A stretch of 60,686 bases of DNA, taken from assembly GCF_008923205.2 (NCBI RefSeq), contig NZ_WBMS02000059.1, forward strand, positions 1-60,686. Reading direction: 5' to 3'. Of this stretch, positions 14,694 to 23,126 are shown piece by piece (the first letter of the stretch is position 1; each line of letters opens with the position of its first letter). Below the pieces are notes generated by a model. The model was not told the DNA's origin. It ran no database searches and worked only from the letters and a program-made list of their open reading frames with translations. The position numbers and the translations under genes are program-made. The stretch is from Actinomadura physcomitrii. GTDB taxonomy: Bacteria; Actinomycetota; Actinomycetes; Streptosporangiales; Streptosporangiaceae.

Positions 14694-17000
14694 ATGGCCG
14701 CCCAAAGATCTTCAACCCCTCTCGACCGGCTGCTCGCCGACCCGTCCCGGCGCGGCCGCATCACCCATGTGGAGCGCGTTCCCGCACGTGAGGGCCGTCG
14801 TACGGGGTGGCCGGCGTGGTCGCCCCCGCTGCTGGTGGACCGGCTGGCCGCCGCCGGGATCGCGGCCCCGTGGGAGCACCAGGCCGCCGCCGCGGAGCAC
14901 GCCCGCGCCGGCCGGTCTGTGATCGTCGCCACAGGCACCGCGTCCGGAAAGTCCCTCGCCTACCTGCTGCCCTCGATCGAGGCGATCTATGCCGGTGAGG
15001 ACGACCACCGCCGCGAGGGGACGGTCCTCTACCTGTCGCCGACGAAGGCGCTCGCCGCCGACCAGCTCCGCGCGCTGCGCGGGCTGCGGCTCACCCGCGT
15101 CCGCGCCGCGACCTACGACGGCGACACCCCGCAGGACGAGCGGTCCTGGGTCCGCCAGCACGCCAACTATGTGCTGACGAATCCGGACATGCTGCACCGG
15201 TCGATCCTCCCCGGGCACTCCCGCTGGTCGTCCTTCCTGCGCCGCCTCCGCTACGTCGTCGTCGACGAAGCCCACGGATACCGGGGCGTCTTCGGCTCGC
15301 ACGTCGCGCAGATCCTGCGCCGCCTCCGCCGGATCTGCGCCCGCTACCACGCCTCGCCCACCTTCATCCTGGCGTCCGCCACCACGTCCGAGCCGGCGTC
15401 CACCGCGTCCCGCCTCACCGGCCTCGACGTCGTCGCCGTCGACGACGACGCGTCCCCGCGCGGGCCCGCCACGTTCGCGCTGTGGGAACCGCCCCTCACC
15501 GACCTGCGCGGCGAGCAGGGCGCGCCCGTCCGCCGCACCGCGACCGCCGAGGCCGGCGACCTCCTCGCCGACCTCGTCGTCGAAGGCGTCCAGACGCTCG
15601 CGTTCGTGCGGTCCCGGCGCGGCGCCGAGTCCGTCGCGCTCGGCGCCAAGCGCGCGCTGCACGAGGTCGCGCCCGCGCTCGCCGAACAGGTCGCCGCCTA
15701 CCGCGCCGGGTACCTCCCCGAGGAGCGCCGCGCCCTCGAAGCCGCCCTCCGCTCCCGCTCCATCGTGGGCCTGGCCAGCACGAACGCCCTCGAACTCGGC
15801 GTCGACGTGTCCGGGCTCGACGCCGTCCTCGTGTGCGGCTGGCCCGGCACCCGCGCCTCGCTGTGGCAGCAGGCCGGACGCGCCGGACGGTCCGGGCAGG
15901 CCGCCCTGTCCGTCCTCGTGGCCCGCGACGACCCCCTCGACACCTTCCTCGTCCACCACCCCGAGGCGATCTTCGGGACGCCCGTCGAGGCCACCGTCCT
16001 CGACCCCGACAACCCCTACGTCCTCGAACCGCACCTGTGCGCCGCCGCGTCCGAACTGCCCCTCACCGACGACGACGCCGCGCTCTTCGGGCCGTCCACC
16101 GCCGACCTGCTGCCCGACCTCGTCCGCCGCGGGTTCCTGCGCCGCCGCCCCGCCGGCTGGTACTGGACGCGCCGCGACAAGGCCTGCGACCTCGCCGACA
16201 TCCGCGGCGCGGGCGGCGCGCCCGTCCAGGTCGTCGAGACCGCCACCGGACGCCTCCTCGGCACCGTCGACGAGGCGTCCGCGCACACCACCGTGCACGA
16301 CGGCGCCGTCTACATCCACCAGGGCGAGTCGTTCATCGTGCAGACCCTCGACCTGGACGACTCCGTCGCGCTCGTCGAGGCCGCCGACCCCGACTACTCC
16401 ACCACCGCCCGCGACGTCACCGACATCACCATCGCCGAACGGCTGCGCTCCACCTCATGGGGCGACGCGACGCTCTGCTACGGCACCGTCGACGTCACCA
16501 GCCAGGTCGTCGCATACCAGATGCGCCGCGTCCAGACCGGCGAGATGCTCGGCGAGAAGCCCCTCGACCTCCCGCCCCGCACGCTGCGGACCCGAGCCGT
16601 CTGGTGGACGCTCTCCGAAGCGCAGGTCGACGCCCTCGGCGACCTCGACCTCGCGGGCGCCGCGCACGCCGCCGAGCACGCCTCGATCGGCCTGCTGCCC
16701 CTGTACGCGACCTGCGACCGGTGGGACATCGGCGGCGTCTCCACCGCCGTCCACCCGGACACGGGGCTGCTCACCGTCTTCGTCTACGACGGCCACGAGG
16801 GCGGCGCCGGGTTCGCCGAGCGCGGGTACGCCGACGCGTCCGCCTGGCTGCGCGCGACCCGCGACGCGATCGCCTCGTGCGAGTGCGAGTCGGGCTGCCC
16901 GTCCTGCATCCAGTCCCCGAAGTGCGGCAACGGCAACGAACCCCTCGACAAGCAGGGCGCCCTCACCCTCCTCGCCGTCCTACTGGAAGCGGCCCCCTGA
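14694..17000 (+). CDS. DEAD/DEAH-box helicase with DUF1998 C-terminal domain
   Basis: 768 aa. Helicase motif I is ATGTASGKS (about 80-90), motif II is VVVDEAH, motif III is ILASATT, and the C-terminal helicase half has GLASTNALELGVDVSGLDAVL and QQAGRAGRSG. The end carries a four-cysteine cluster in CECESGCPSCIQSPKCG, typical of the DUF1998/MrfA-YprA group, where it binds zinc. Relatives are 3'-5' DNA helicases used in repair. Corresponds to M. tuberculosis Rv3649 and SCO3550 by position. TAGTTT at 14661-14666 may be its -10. Confidence 0.92.
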   Translation: MAAQRSSTPLDRLLADPSRRGRITHVERVPAREGRRTGWPAWSPPLLVDRLAAAGIAAPWEHQAAAAEHARAGRSVIVATGTASGKSLAYLLPSIEAIYAGEDDHRREGTVLYLSPTKALAADQLRALRGLRLTRVRAATYDGDTPQDERSWVRQHANYVLTNPDMLHRSILPGHSRWSSFLRRLRYVVVDEAHGYRGVFGSHVAQILRRLRRICARYHASPTFILASATTSEPASTASRLTGLDVVAVDDDASPRGPATFALWEPPLTDLRGEQGAPVRRTATAEAGDLLADLVVEGVQTLAFVRSRRGAESVALGAKRALHEVAPALAEQVAAYRAGYLPEERRALEAALRSRSIVGLASTNALELGVDVSGLDAVLVCGWPGTRASLWQQAGRAGRSGQAALSVLVARDDPLDTFLVHHPEAIFGTPVEATVLDPDNPYVLEPHLCAAASELPLTDDDAALFGPSTADLLPDLVRRGFLRRRPAGWYWTRRDKACDLADIRGAGGAPVQVVETATGRLLGTVDEASAHTTVHDGAVYIHQGESFIVQTLDLDDSVALVEAADPDYSTTARDVTDITIAERLRSTSWGDATLCYGTVDVTSQVVAYQMRRVQTGEMLGEKPLDLPPRTLRTRAVWWTLSEAQVDALGDLDLAGAAHAAEHASIGLLPLYATCDRWDIGGVSTAVHPDTGLLTVFVYDGHEGGAGFAERGYADASAWLRATRDAIASCECESGCPSCIQSPKCGNGNEPLDKQGALTLLAVLLEAAP

Positions 17001-17065
17001 CGGCGGGCTCGGGTCGTCGCGCGAAGGCCCGAGGCATCCGGCCTTCCACGGCACCGAACGAACGC

Positions 17066-17437
17066 CTAGTTCGGTGCGACGCGCTGCGCGGGGACGGACG
17101 GCTGCTCGTCCAGACCGCGCCGGGCCTGCGCCAGCGCCTGCTGCAGCTTGCGGCGCTCCAGCTCCAGCGTCTGCAGCGACTCCTCGTGCTCGTCCCGCAG
17201 GTCCCGCAGTTCCCTGCGGAGGTTCATGCTGCGCCGGAACCCGAGGGCGGCGATCCCCGCGCCCGCCATGAACACGATGGCCACGACGACGCCGGCCAGG
17301 AAGAGCTGCCACTGCTGGGTGACGCCGGGCACCTCGTGCCCGAACGCGGTCACGTGGACCGCGCCGGTGTTGCCCACGATGACGGCCACGGCCGCGGCGA
17401 TGGCGGCGAGCGTGACGACCAACCCCAGAATGATCAT
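17066..17437 (-). CDS. LapA-domain (DUF1049) membrane protein
   Basis: 123 aa from the ATG at 17437. Two membrane helices (about 1-25, MIILGLVVTLAAIAAAVAVIV; about 45-68, LFLAGVVVAIVFMAGAGIAAL) are separated by a short external loop. A C-terminal charged coiled coil of about 45 residues (LRRELRDLRDEHEESLQTLE...) follows. This is the LapA/YciM-associated layout; in actinomycetes the role is unknown. AGGAG lies about ten bases upstream of the start. Confidence 0.78.
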   Translation of the reverse strand: MIILGLVVTLAAIAAAVAVIVGNTGAVHVTAFGHEVPGVTQQWQLFLAGVVVAIVFMAGAGIAALGFRRSMNLRRELRDLRDEHEESLQTLELERRKLQQALAQARRGLDEQPSVPAQRVAPN

Positions 17438-17588
17438 GCGGAGGGTCTCCTCTCCCGTGCCGGACGATCCGGGGGATCCGGCTGGCAAGGCAGCCTAGAC
17501 CGTTCGCCGCCCCCGTCCAAGACCGCGCGCGCCCCGCGGCAGCGGACGGACGGCCGCTGCCCGGACCGATGCGGGCGAACGGCGCCGG

Positions 17589-18875
17589 CTACTTGCGGCG
17601 GTGGCCGCGGCCGGAGGAACGGCGCTTGCCCGCGGGCCTCCCGTTGGCCGGCTTGGCGATCTGGACGTCGACGCCGCCGGTCTTGCCCATGGTGGCCGGG
17701 CGGCGTCCGGGCCTGCTCTTCGGCTTCGCTTTGGACGCCGTCTTGGGCGCCGCGAGGACCATCGTGTCGCCGGCTCGGGCGCCCTTGGCGGCCGTCTTCA
17801 CCGATCCCGTCTTGGCGATGGCCTCGGCGCGGGCGATCCGCTCGCGCGCGCTCTTGACGCGCTTGCGCCCGGTCCCGCCGCGCGCGATGCGCGCGGCCGT
17901 CCCCAGGCTGTTCGCGCCGGCCTGGTGGACGCGCAGCCGCCGCGTCCACGTCCCGAGGTGGGCGGCGACGATCAGCAGGATCAGCGCGATCCCGACGCTC
18001 TTGCCCCACTGCAGCCGGTCGGTGGCCGCGACGTTCACCGCCTTCGGCGCGTCCGTCGCGATCTGCGGCGCCGGGTAGGTGAGGCCGGGCGTCGCGCCGT
18101 CGGGCTGGACGGACGGCAGCGTGACCGGCGACTCGTTGTTGAACGGCGTCAGCGGGGTGGCCGTGCTCGGCCCGGTGGTCCCGCTCGGCAGCGACGGCAC
18201 GGCACCGGTCGCAAGGCCCCCGGTGCCGCCGCCCGCCACGGCGCTGGCCGTCGCGGCGGACGAGTACAGCGAACCGCCCGTCCCGGTGGACCGCCTGGCC
18301 TTCACGGCGACCGACACCGCGCCGCTCGACCGCGTCATCGACAGGCTCGCGGAGCAGCTCGTGCCGGAGCAGAGCGAGGCCAGCGACCCGGACTTCGACC
18401 TCACCCCGGAACCCGACAGCGAGTAGCCGAGCAGGTCGTCCTCATAGCCGCGGTTCCACTTCACCACGAGCCTGCTCCCGGACACGCTCGCGGAGACGCC
18501 GGTCGGCGCGGCGGGCGCGATCCGCACGGTGAAGGTGTTGGAGTCGTACGTCTGCCCGGTGATCGAGCCCTTGAGGTAGGCCTTGTACTTGCCGTTGCGG
18601 CGCAGCTCGAGCGGCGCCGACAGGTCGCCCGCCCAGCTGCTCTCCTTGAGGAACGTGTCGCCGATCCCGGGGCCGTCGACGCGCAGCTGCATCTTCAGCG
18701 CGAAGTCGTAGTGCGCCTTCACGGTGATGCTCGTCCCGCTGGTGATGACCGCGCCGTTCGCCGGGCTGATCACCGCGGTCGTCGCCGCGTCCGCGGGCAA
18801 CGCCCCGAGGACCGGGATGCTCATCGCAAGGGGAGCCGCGAGCGCGACTGCACCGATCCTGCGAATGATGGTCAC
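17589..18875 (-). CDS. secreted/membrane-anchored protein with Ig/FN3-like domains and basic cytoplasmic tail
   Basis: 428 aa from the GTG at 18875 (AAGGGA upstream). A signal peptide ending around PADAATT is followed by an Ig-like beta domain (about 35-125, starting AVISPANGAVITSGTSITV) and an FN3-like domain (about 125-205, APAAPTGVSASVSGSRLVVKWN). Then come a Gly/Ser/Thr/Pro-rich linker, one membrane helix (about 293-312, GIALILLIVAAHLGTW) and a very basic Lys/Arg-rich tail of about 110 residues. Topology is inferred: extracellular sensor-like domain outside, nucleic-acid-like basic tail inside. I do not recognise a named family. It sits beside the tadE genes but is not clearly in their operon. 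Confidence 0.75.
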   Translation of the reverse strand: MTIIRRIGAVALAAPLAMSIPVLGALPADAATTAVISPANGAVITSGTSITVKAHYDFALKMQLRVDGPGIGDTFLKESSWAGDLSAPLELRRNGKYKAYLKGSITGQTYDSNTFTVRIAPAAPTGVSASVSGSRLVVKWNRGYEDDLLGYSLSGSGVRSKSGSLASLCSGTSCSASLSMTRSSGAVSVAVKARRSTGTGGSLYSSAATASAVAGGGTGGLATGAVPSLPSGTTGPSTATPLTPFNNESPVTLPSVQPDGATPGLTYPAPQIATDAPKAVNVAATDRLQWGKSVGIALILLIVAAHLGTWTRRLRVHQAGANSLGTAARIARGGTGRKRVKSARERIARAEAIAKTGSVKTAAKGARAGDTMVLAAPKTASKAKPKSRPGRRPATMGKTGGVDVQIAKPANGRPAGKRRSSGRGHRRK

Positions 18876-18985
18876 GGCCTCAATCCCTTCGACAGCGTCC
18901 TGCATGTCCACCCGCCGAGGACGACGCTCGCGGGGCGCACTGTGCCGAGTGATGACTATGGGCTCAGGGCAGCGTAACGTACTGG

Positions 18986-19015
18986 ACGGTAGGAAAAATC
19001 ACGGGATGGTGACAA
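18986..19015 (-). promoter_or_regulatory. candidate sigma-A promoter of the FN3-like gene
   Basis: On the minus strand TTGTCA (19010-19015) and TACCGT (18986-18991) are 18 bp apart, leading to a start about 110 bp upstream of the GTG at 18875. The region is locally AT-rich. Confidence 0.45.
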
Positions 19016-19052
19016 AGAGGTAGCGGTAACCGGCTCCACCTCACGCACCTCC

Positions 19053-19535
19053 CTATTGACACTCAGTGCAACGAGTCGCGCCGGGCCAGGTTACGCCGCC
19101 TCGCCCCACGGGACCAGCCCGGGCCCTCGACCGGATACGGACCGCACCGCCCCCGAGCGGCACTCTGACCGCCACCGTCACCGCGACCTCGACGACCTCC
19201 CCGCGGACCCGGCACCGCGCCATCAACGCCCCGGACCGCTTCGCGATCTCCCGCGCCCTCCCGCACGCGTCCGCCGCCCCGTCCGCCACCCGGGCCGCAC
19301 CGGCCAGCGCGGCGAGGTCCGCCGCCGCGTCCCCCCGGTGCCGCGCCGCCCGGACCCCGCCGACCTCGACGGCCGCCACGCCCCCGACCCAGATGACGGC
19401 CATGAACGCCACCACCCAGATCGTCCCGGCCCCCCGATCACCCCGCCCCCTCTCCACCGCCCTCCGACACCAACGCCGCCATCCCCCCTCCACCGGCCAC
19501 CCCCTCTCGACTCGAACGACGACCATTCCCCTCAC
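19053..19535 (-). CDS. Rv3654c-type TadE-like protein
   Basis: 160 aa, GTG at 19535 overlapping the tadE stop (GTGA). The N-terminal RGDRGAGTIWVVAFMAVIWVGGVAAVEV resembles a type IV pilin-like segment, a G-x-x-T followed by a hydrophobic helix. Next is the conserved 'RHRGDAAADLAALAGA' motif of the Rv3654c family found at the end of actinobacterial tad/flp loci. Likely a minor pseudopilin or secreted component. Last gene of the minus-strand set. Confidence 0.82.
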   Translation of the reverse strand: MRGMVVVRVERGWPVEGGWRRWCRRAVERGRGDRGAGTIWVVAFMAVIWVGGVAAVEVGGVRAARHRGDAAADLAALAGAARVADGAADACGRAREIAKRSGALMARCRVRGEVVEVAVTVAVRVPLGGGAVRIRSRARAGPVGRGGVTWPGATRCTECQ

Positions 19536-19870
19536 CCATCCCCCGTGGCCGGCTCCGTTGCGGCGGCCACGTGGGCGTGGACGGTCAGTGGCGGCAGGCC
19601 GGTGGCGGCCGGTGGCGCGACCGGGGCGGTGACATCGACCTCGACGGTGGCGGCGTCGCGGTGGATCGTCACCATGGCGCGGGGCGGGACGGCCTTGACC
19701 ACCAGCTCCCGCACCGCCGTGAGGGACTCGCCGCGCGCCGCCGCCCGCGCGCCGGTCCGGGCGGCGTCAGTGCAGGTGAGCTGCGCCGACGCGACCGCCA
19801 CGCCCCAGAGCGCGATGGCGGTGACCAGCACCAGGCTGGGCAGCGCCAGCGCGATCTCGGCCGTCACCAT
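19532..19870 (-). CDS. TadE-family pseudopilin-like protein
   Basis: 112 aa from the ATG at 19870. It starts MVTAEIALALPSLVLVTAIALWGVAVASAQ, the TadE signature: a short leader, Glu at +5 and a long hydrophobic helix. 'TDAARTGARAAARGE' follows. In tad systems TadE is a pseudopilin processed by a prepilin peptidase. No good ribosome site is seen before the ATG; translation may be coupled to the gene ending 24 bp upstream. Equivalent to Rv3655c. Confidence 0.85.
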   Translation of the reverse strand: MVTAEIALALPSLVLVTAIALWGVAVASAQLTCTDAARTGARAAARGESLTAVRELVVKAVPPRAMVTIHRDAATVEVDVTAPVAPPAATGLPPLTVHAHVAAATEPATGDG

Positions 19871-19893
19871 GCCCCGGTCGCGGGCCCCGCGCC

Positions 19894-20088
19894 CTACCCG
19901 GCCATCTGCAGCGCCTTCTTGATGATCCCGGCGAGCATGGTGCGCACCTCCGGACTCTGGACGATCTTGAAGAGCAGGGTCGCGAACGCCGCGGCGGCGA
20001 TGGTGCCGACGGCGTACTCGGCGGTGGACATCCCGCGGTCTCCGGAAAGGCGTCGCCATCTCCGCACCACCATCTGTTTCGCCCGCAT
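19894..20088 (-). CDS. DUF4244 Flp-pilin-like protein
   Basis: 64 aa, ATG at 20088 with AAGGAGG upstream. Basic N-terminus, then RGMSTAEYAVGTIAAAAFATLLFKIV. This carries the Flp-type G/M-S-T-A-E-Y motif with the cleavage site before the hydrophobic stretch, and the tail is short. It is probably the structural pilin (Rv3656c-like). Confidence 0.88.
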   Translation of the reverse strand: MRAKQMVVRRWRRLSGDRGMSTAEYAVGTIAAAAFATLLFKIVQSPEVRTMLAGIIKKALQMAG

Positions 20089-20588
20089 GGGGGCCTCCTT
20101 GTTCTCCCGGCGGACGCCCGAGCGCGTCCGATTCCAGGCTCGGGTGCGGCGGACCCGCCCACCAGGCGAACGACGTTCTGTGGATAACGTCCAGGGTGTC
20201 GCGGCCATGGCTGCGACCGGGGAACACGCGGTCATGAGCCTCCGCCCGCGCCCTCTTGCCCCGCAGGTGGCCCGTCGTCGGAGTTTCCGCAGGTCAGCGC
20301 TTCATAGTCCGCGAGGCAGCGTGAACGCCCGCGCGCGTCGGGCTTGAAAGGGCCCCGAACGGGCTGCTGCGGGCACGAGACCGGGCGGGGCCCTGCCCAC
20401 TCGGCTCGGCCCTCCGACGCCGTGACGCCCTTACGCCGTCACGTGCACCCAGCGCACCCAGGCGCGCTCCATCGGCGAGCCGCGCGAAGTTCCGCGGCCG
20501 GCGGCCGCGCTTCCACGCCGCCCAGGCTCAGCCCACCGCGCAGGGCAAGGCCGCCGGACTGCTCGACACGCTGCACCGGCGGATGCCC
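20089..20588. other. gene-free stretch inside the tad locus
   Basis: About 500 bp with no gene I can support. In other actinomycetes tadC directly precedes the DUF4244 gene; here this region and the next 920 bp interrupt that order. The sequence near 20160-20230 contains the promoter side of the DUF4244-tadE set. Confidence 0.4.
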
Positions 20589-20951
20589 CTAATCCGTCTC
20601 GCTGGTCTTGGAGGGCATCTCCCGCCGCTGAAACCACGCTTCGGGGGCCGGACCGAACAAAACCCAGATCAGCAGCGGACCCGCGAGAACGCCCGTCAAG
20701 AACGTCATGACGATCGCCAGGATGCGGGCGCCACGGTTCCCCTGCCAAAGCCCTAGTGCCACCGACCAATAGAGCACCGCGCCCAGCAGTCCCGCTGCGG
20801 CCGACCGCCCACCAACATCCGGGGCATCCCCGGTGATCACGAAGACCATCATCGCGACGGCGAACACGGTGAAAAGCACGGCCGGTATCGCGAAGAGGAC
20901 CGCCACAATGATCACACTGAGCGGTGGGATCGGCTTACCGCGAAGGGCCAT
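20589..20951 (-). CDS. small multi-span membrane protein, unrecognised
   Basis: 120 aa with four hydrophobic helices: about 12-40 (LSVIIVAVLFAIPAVLFTVF...), 52-70, 78-90 and 92-103 (LTGVLAGPLLIWVLF). It ends in a polar tail. No known family recognised. ATG at 20951 has no clear ribosome site. It sits alone within the insert that separates DUF4244 from tadC and is probably foreign to the pilus system. Confidence 0.5.
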   Translation of the reverse strand: MALRGKPIPPLSVIIVAVLFAIPAVLFTVFAVAMMVFVITGDAPDVGGRSAAAGLLGAVLYWSVALGLWQGNRGARILAIVMTFLTGVLAGPLLIWVLFGPAPEAWFQRREMPSKTSETD

Positions 20952-21509
20952 GGTGCGACACGGTAAGCCCGCGGGCGCGGGACCACTCCCGGTCGCCGCT
21001 GGACCAGCGGATCTGAACCCGTGCGCTCTACAGATCCCGATCGCGGCAGTGCCGAGCGGACCGTCTCACGGCTGCGCCCAAAGTGCTGGGTCAGATCCGC
21101 CTACGCGCCGCCGGACGCCAAGCCGGACGAGTACCGAACCGGCCGTCCGCACGTTCGACATCGCCGCCCGGCACCCACGCAGCGCCACCGACCGAAGCGG
21201 AACCGTGCAGTTCGCCCTCACCGATGGACGCACCGGCTCCTAGAGCGCCGGCCCACCGAATCGCGCCAACAAGGCCGTACACCGCTCTCTCAGCGAGTGA
21301 CCAGCGCGAAAAGTGGCCCGCACATGGCAATCCTCCACGTGAACGGGGCGGCCGTCGCCGCGGGCGGGACCGTCGGACGCGGCGGGACGGTGGGCCTCGG
21401 CGGGACCGGTTTCGGCGGTGCGGCCGGGCGGACCGGAGGGCCGGGGGCGGCACCCGATCTGTCGAAGACCGCCCCGCCCAGGCGCCGATCCTTTGCAGAC
21501 TCGGTGGGA
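20952..21509. other. gene-free stretch between the membrane protein and tadC
   Basis: About 560 bp without supportable genes. It contains an inverted repeat GGATCTG/CAGATCC (21009-21015 and 21031-21037) and an 18-bp tandem repeat at 21363-21416. Frames are Pro- or Gly-rich by composition only. Confidence 0.4.
21363..21416. repeat. 18-bp tandem repeat, three copies
   Basis: GGCGGGAC recurs at 21363, 21381 and 21399, each followed by ten less conserved bases; on the plus strand it would encode GGTVGR-GGTVGL-GGTGFG. It lies just beyond the 3' end of tadC. Confidence 0.6.
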
Positions 21510-22334
21510 TCACCACGGCAGGAGGATGGTCGAGGCGATCCCGGCGATGGTCGGCACCACTCCGAGCAGGACGAACGCGGGCAGGAAGCACAGACCCAGC
21601 GGAGCGAGCGCCCGGACGCCCGCCGCACGGGCCCGTGCGGCCGCCGCCGAGCGCGCGACGCGTCGCTGGTCCCGGGCGAGGCGTCCCAGGGAAGGCGCGA
21701 GGGCCGCGCCGCTGGAGACGGCACGGACCGCCGTGCGGGCCAGCGGCGCCAGGATCGGCTCGTCGGTGAGCGCGAGCCATGCCTCCACGGGGTCGGCGCC
21801 GAGACGGATCTGGACGGCCACACCGCGCAACTCCTCACCGAGGGGCCCGCCGACCGCGTCCGCGACGGCCTCGACCGCGTCGTGCCATGGGGCACCGCCG
21901 CGCAGGCATGCCGCGAGGAGGTCGACGGCGACCGGGAGGTCCGCGATGAGGCGAGCTTGCCGTCGGCGGCGGTCGGCGCTTCCCAGCCGGCCGAACGAGT
22001 ACCGGACGGCCACGGCGACGACGACGCCGAGCACCGCGCCCATCAGCCCGCCCAAGGCCACCCAGCACAGGACACCGGCCACCACCGGCGCGGCCCTCCG
22101 CAAGGTCGCCTCGCGTCGCCCGATCTCGGAGCTTCCCTTGCCGTCATAACCTTTCGCGTCACGTGTCCGACCAGAGGCCGAGGCGCCGGGGTCGCGCGTC
22201 CGCGGTTCTGGCCGGTCTCCTCCCGGCGCCGCCTTGTCGAACTGGCCGCCGAGCCTGCGTCCGGCCGCGTTCGTGCCCTTCGGTAGGAGAAACCCCGACG
22301 CGGCCGCGCAGATCATCACCATCAGCGTCACCAT
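21510..22334 (-). CDS. tadC: type II secretion system F-domain protein TadC
   Basis: 274 aa, ATG at 22334 with GAGGAA upstream. One N-terminal helix, a low-complexity basic linker (about 25-75), then the T2SSF domain: two helices near 80-110, a soluble part LIADLPVAVDLLAACLRGGAPW..AVEAVADAVGGPLGEEL, and final helices ending LCFLPAFVLLGVVPTIAGI. It forms with TadB the inner-membrane platform of the Flp pilus or tight-adherence machine. 75 bp downstream of tadB. Equivalent to Rv3657c. Confidence 0.85.
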   Translation of the reverse strand: MVTLMVMICAAASGFLLPKGTNAAGRRLGGQFDKAAPGGDRPEPRTRDPGASASGRTRDAKGYDGKGSSEIGRREATLRRAAPVVAGVLCWVALGGLMGAVLGVVVAVAVRYSFGRLGSADRRRRQARLIADLPVAVDLLAACLRGGAPWHDAVEAVADAVGGPLGEELRGVAVQIRLGADPVEAWLALTDEPILAPLARTAVRAVSSGAALAPSLGRLARDQRRVARSAAAARARAAGVRALAPLGLCFLPAFVLLGVVPTIAGIASTILLPW

Positions 22335-22409
22335 CGTTCCTCCGTCTCTCAGCGGTTCTCTCCAGATCGGCCTCAGGAGCGGCCGGCGTCTCGTGGCGGT
22401 CGGGTGGGG

Positions 22410-23126
22410 TCAGGTGAGGGACTCGGCGGTCCTGGCCAGGTGGCGGGTCCAGTAGAGGCCGGTCGCGTTGAAGGCGACGCCTGTGAGCAGGCAGGCGAGG
22501 CCGGGGAGCGAGCCGCAGAGGAAGGTGAGGGGGTGGGCTCCCAGGGCCGCGGCCATGCCGACGCCCAGGAGCGGCAGGGCGGCGAGGAGGCGGGCCGTCG
22601 CGCGGGGGCCGGCGAGCTGGACCGAGACGTCCTGGCGTTGCGCCTCCTCGTCGCGGAGCGCGGCGGCCAGGCCGTCCAGGACGGTGGCGAGGGTGCCGCC
22701 GCGTTCGGTGCCGATGCGCCAGCAGGCGGCGAGGAGGCGGAGGCCTTCGGCGCCGGGCTCGCGCGCCAGCTCGGCCAGGTGGTCGGGGATCGACGGGGGC
22801 GGGCGCCCGGGGGCGAGGAGCTCCGCGGCCACGTGCGGGTCGAGGACGGCGGCAGAGAGGGTGAACGCCTCCTCCGGAGTACGGCCGGCGGCCAGCTCGG
22901 CGGCCATCCCGTCGCAGAGCTCGATGATCGCGGTGCGGCGGCGGCCGGGACGTCCCCTGCGCTCCCTGACCACCTCGATGCGGGCCCGGAGGGCGGGGAA
23001 CGGCCCGCCGGGGGCAGGGGCGGGGGCGACGATGCGGGACAGGCGCACGCCCGCGGGAGGCGGCCCGAGCAGCAGCCAGGCGGACGCGGCGCAGCAGAGG
23101 GCGGCGAGCCCGGTCGTGTCGGTCAC
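22410..23126 (-). CDS. tadB: type II secretion system F-domain protein TadB
   Basis: 238 aa, GTG at 23126 overlapping the tadA stop (GTGA). N-terminal helix (LAALCCAASAWLLLG), a cytoplasmic T2SSF domain with 'IELCDGMAAELAAGRTPEEAF' and 'GGTLATVLDGLAAALRDE', then membrane helices to the end (LLAALPLLGVGMAAALG; LPGLACLLTGVAFNATGLYW). Shorter than Gram-negative TadB but normal for actinobacterial ones (Rv3658c). Confidence 0.85.
   Translation of the reverse strand: MTDTTGLAALCCAASAWLLLGPPPAGVRLSRIVAPAPAPGGPFPALRARIEVVRERRGRPGRRRTAIIELCDGMAAELAAGRTPEEAFTLSAAVLDPHVAAELLAPGRPPPSIPDHLAELAREPGAEGLRLLAACWRIGTERGGTLATVLDGLAAALRDEEAQRQDVSVQLAGPRATARLLAALPLLGVGMAAALGAHPLTFLCGSLPGLACLLTGVAFNATGLYWTRHLARTAESLT

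Noticed and set aside
21009..21037. tRNA-like pieces (GTAGAGCGC and GGGTTCAGATCC on the minus strand)
   Set aside because: The T-stem does not pair properly and there is no anticodon arm or acceptor stem; taken as chance or a simple inverted repeat.
21290..21510. Proline-rich (minus) or glycine-rich (plus) protein tail
   Set aside because: Explained by an 18-bp tandem repeat; no start site or homology.
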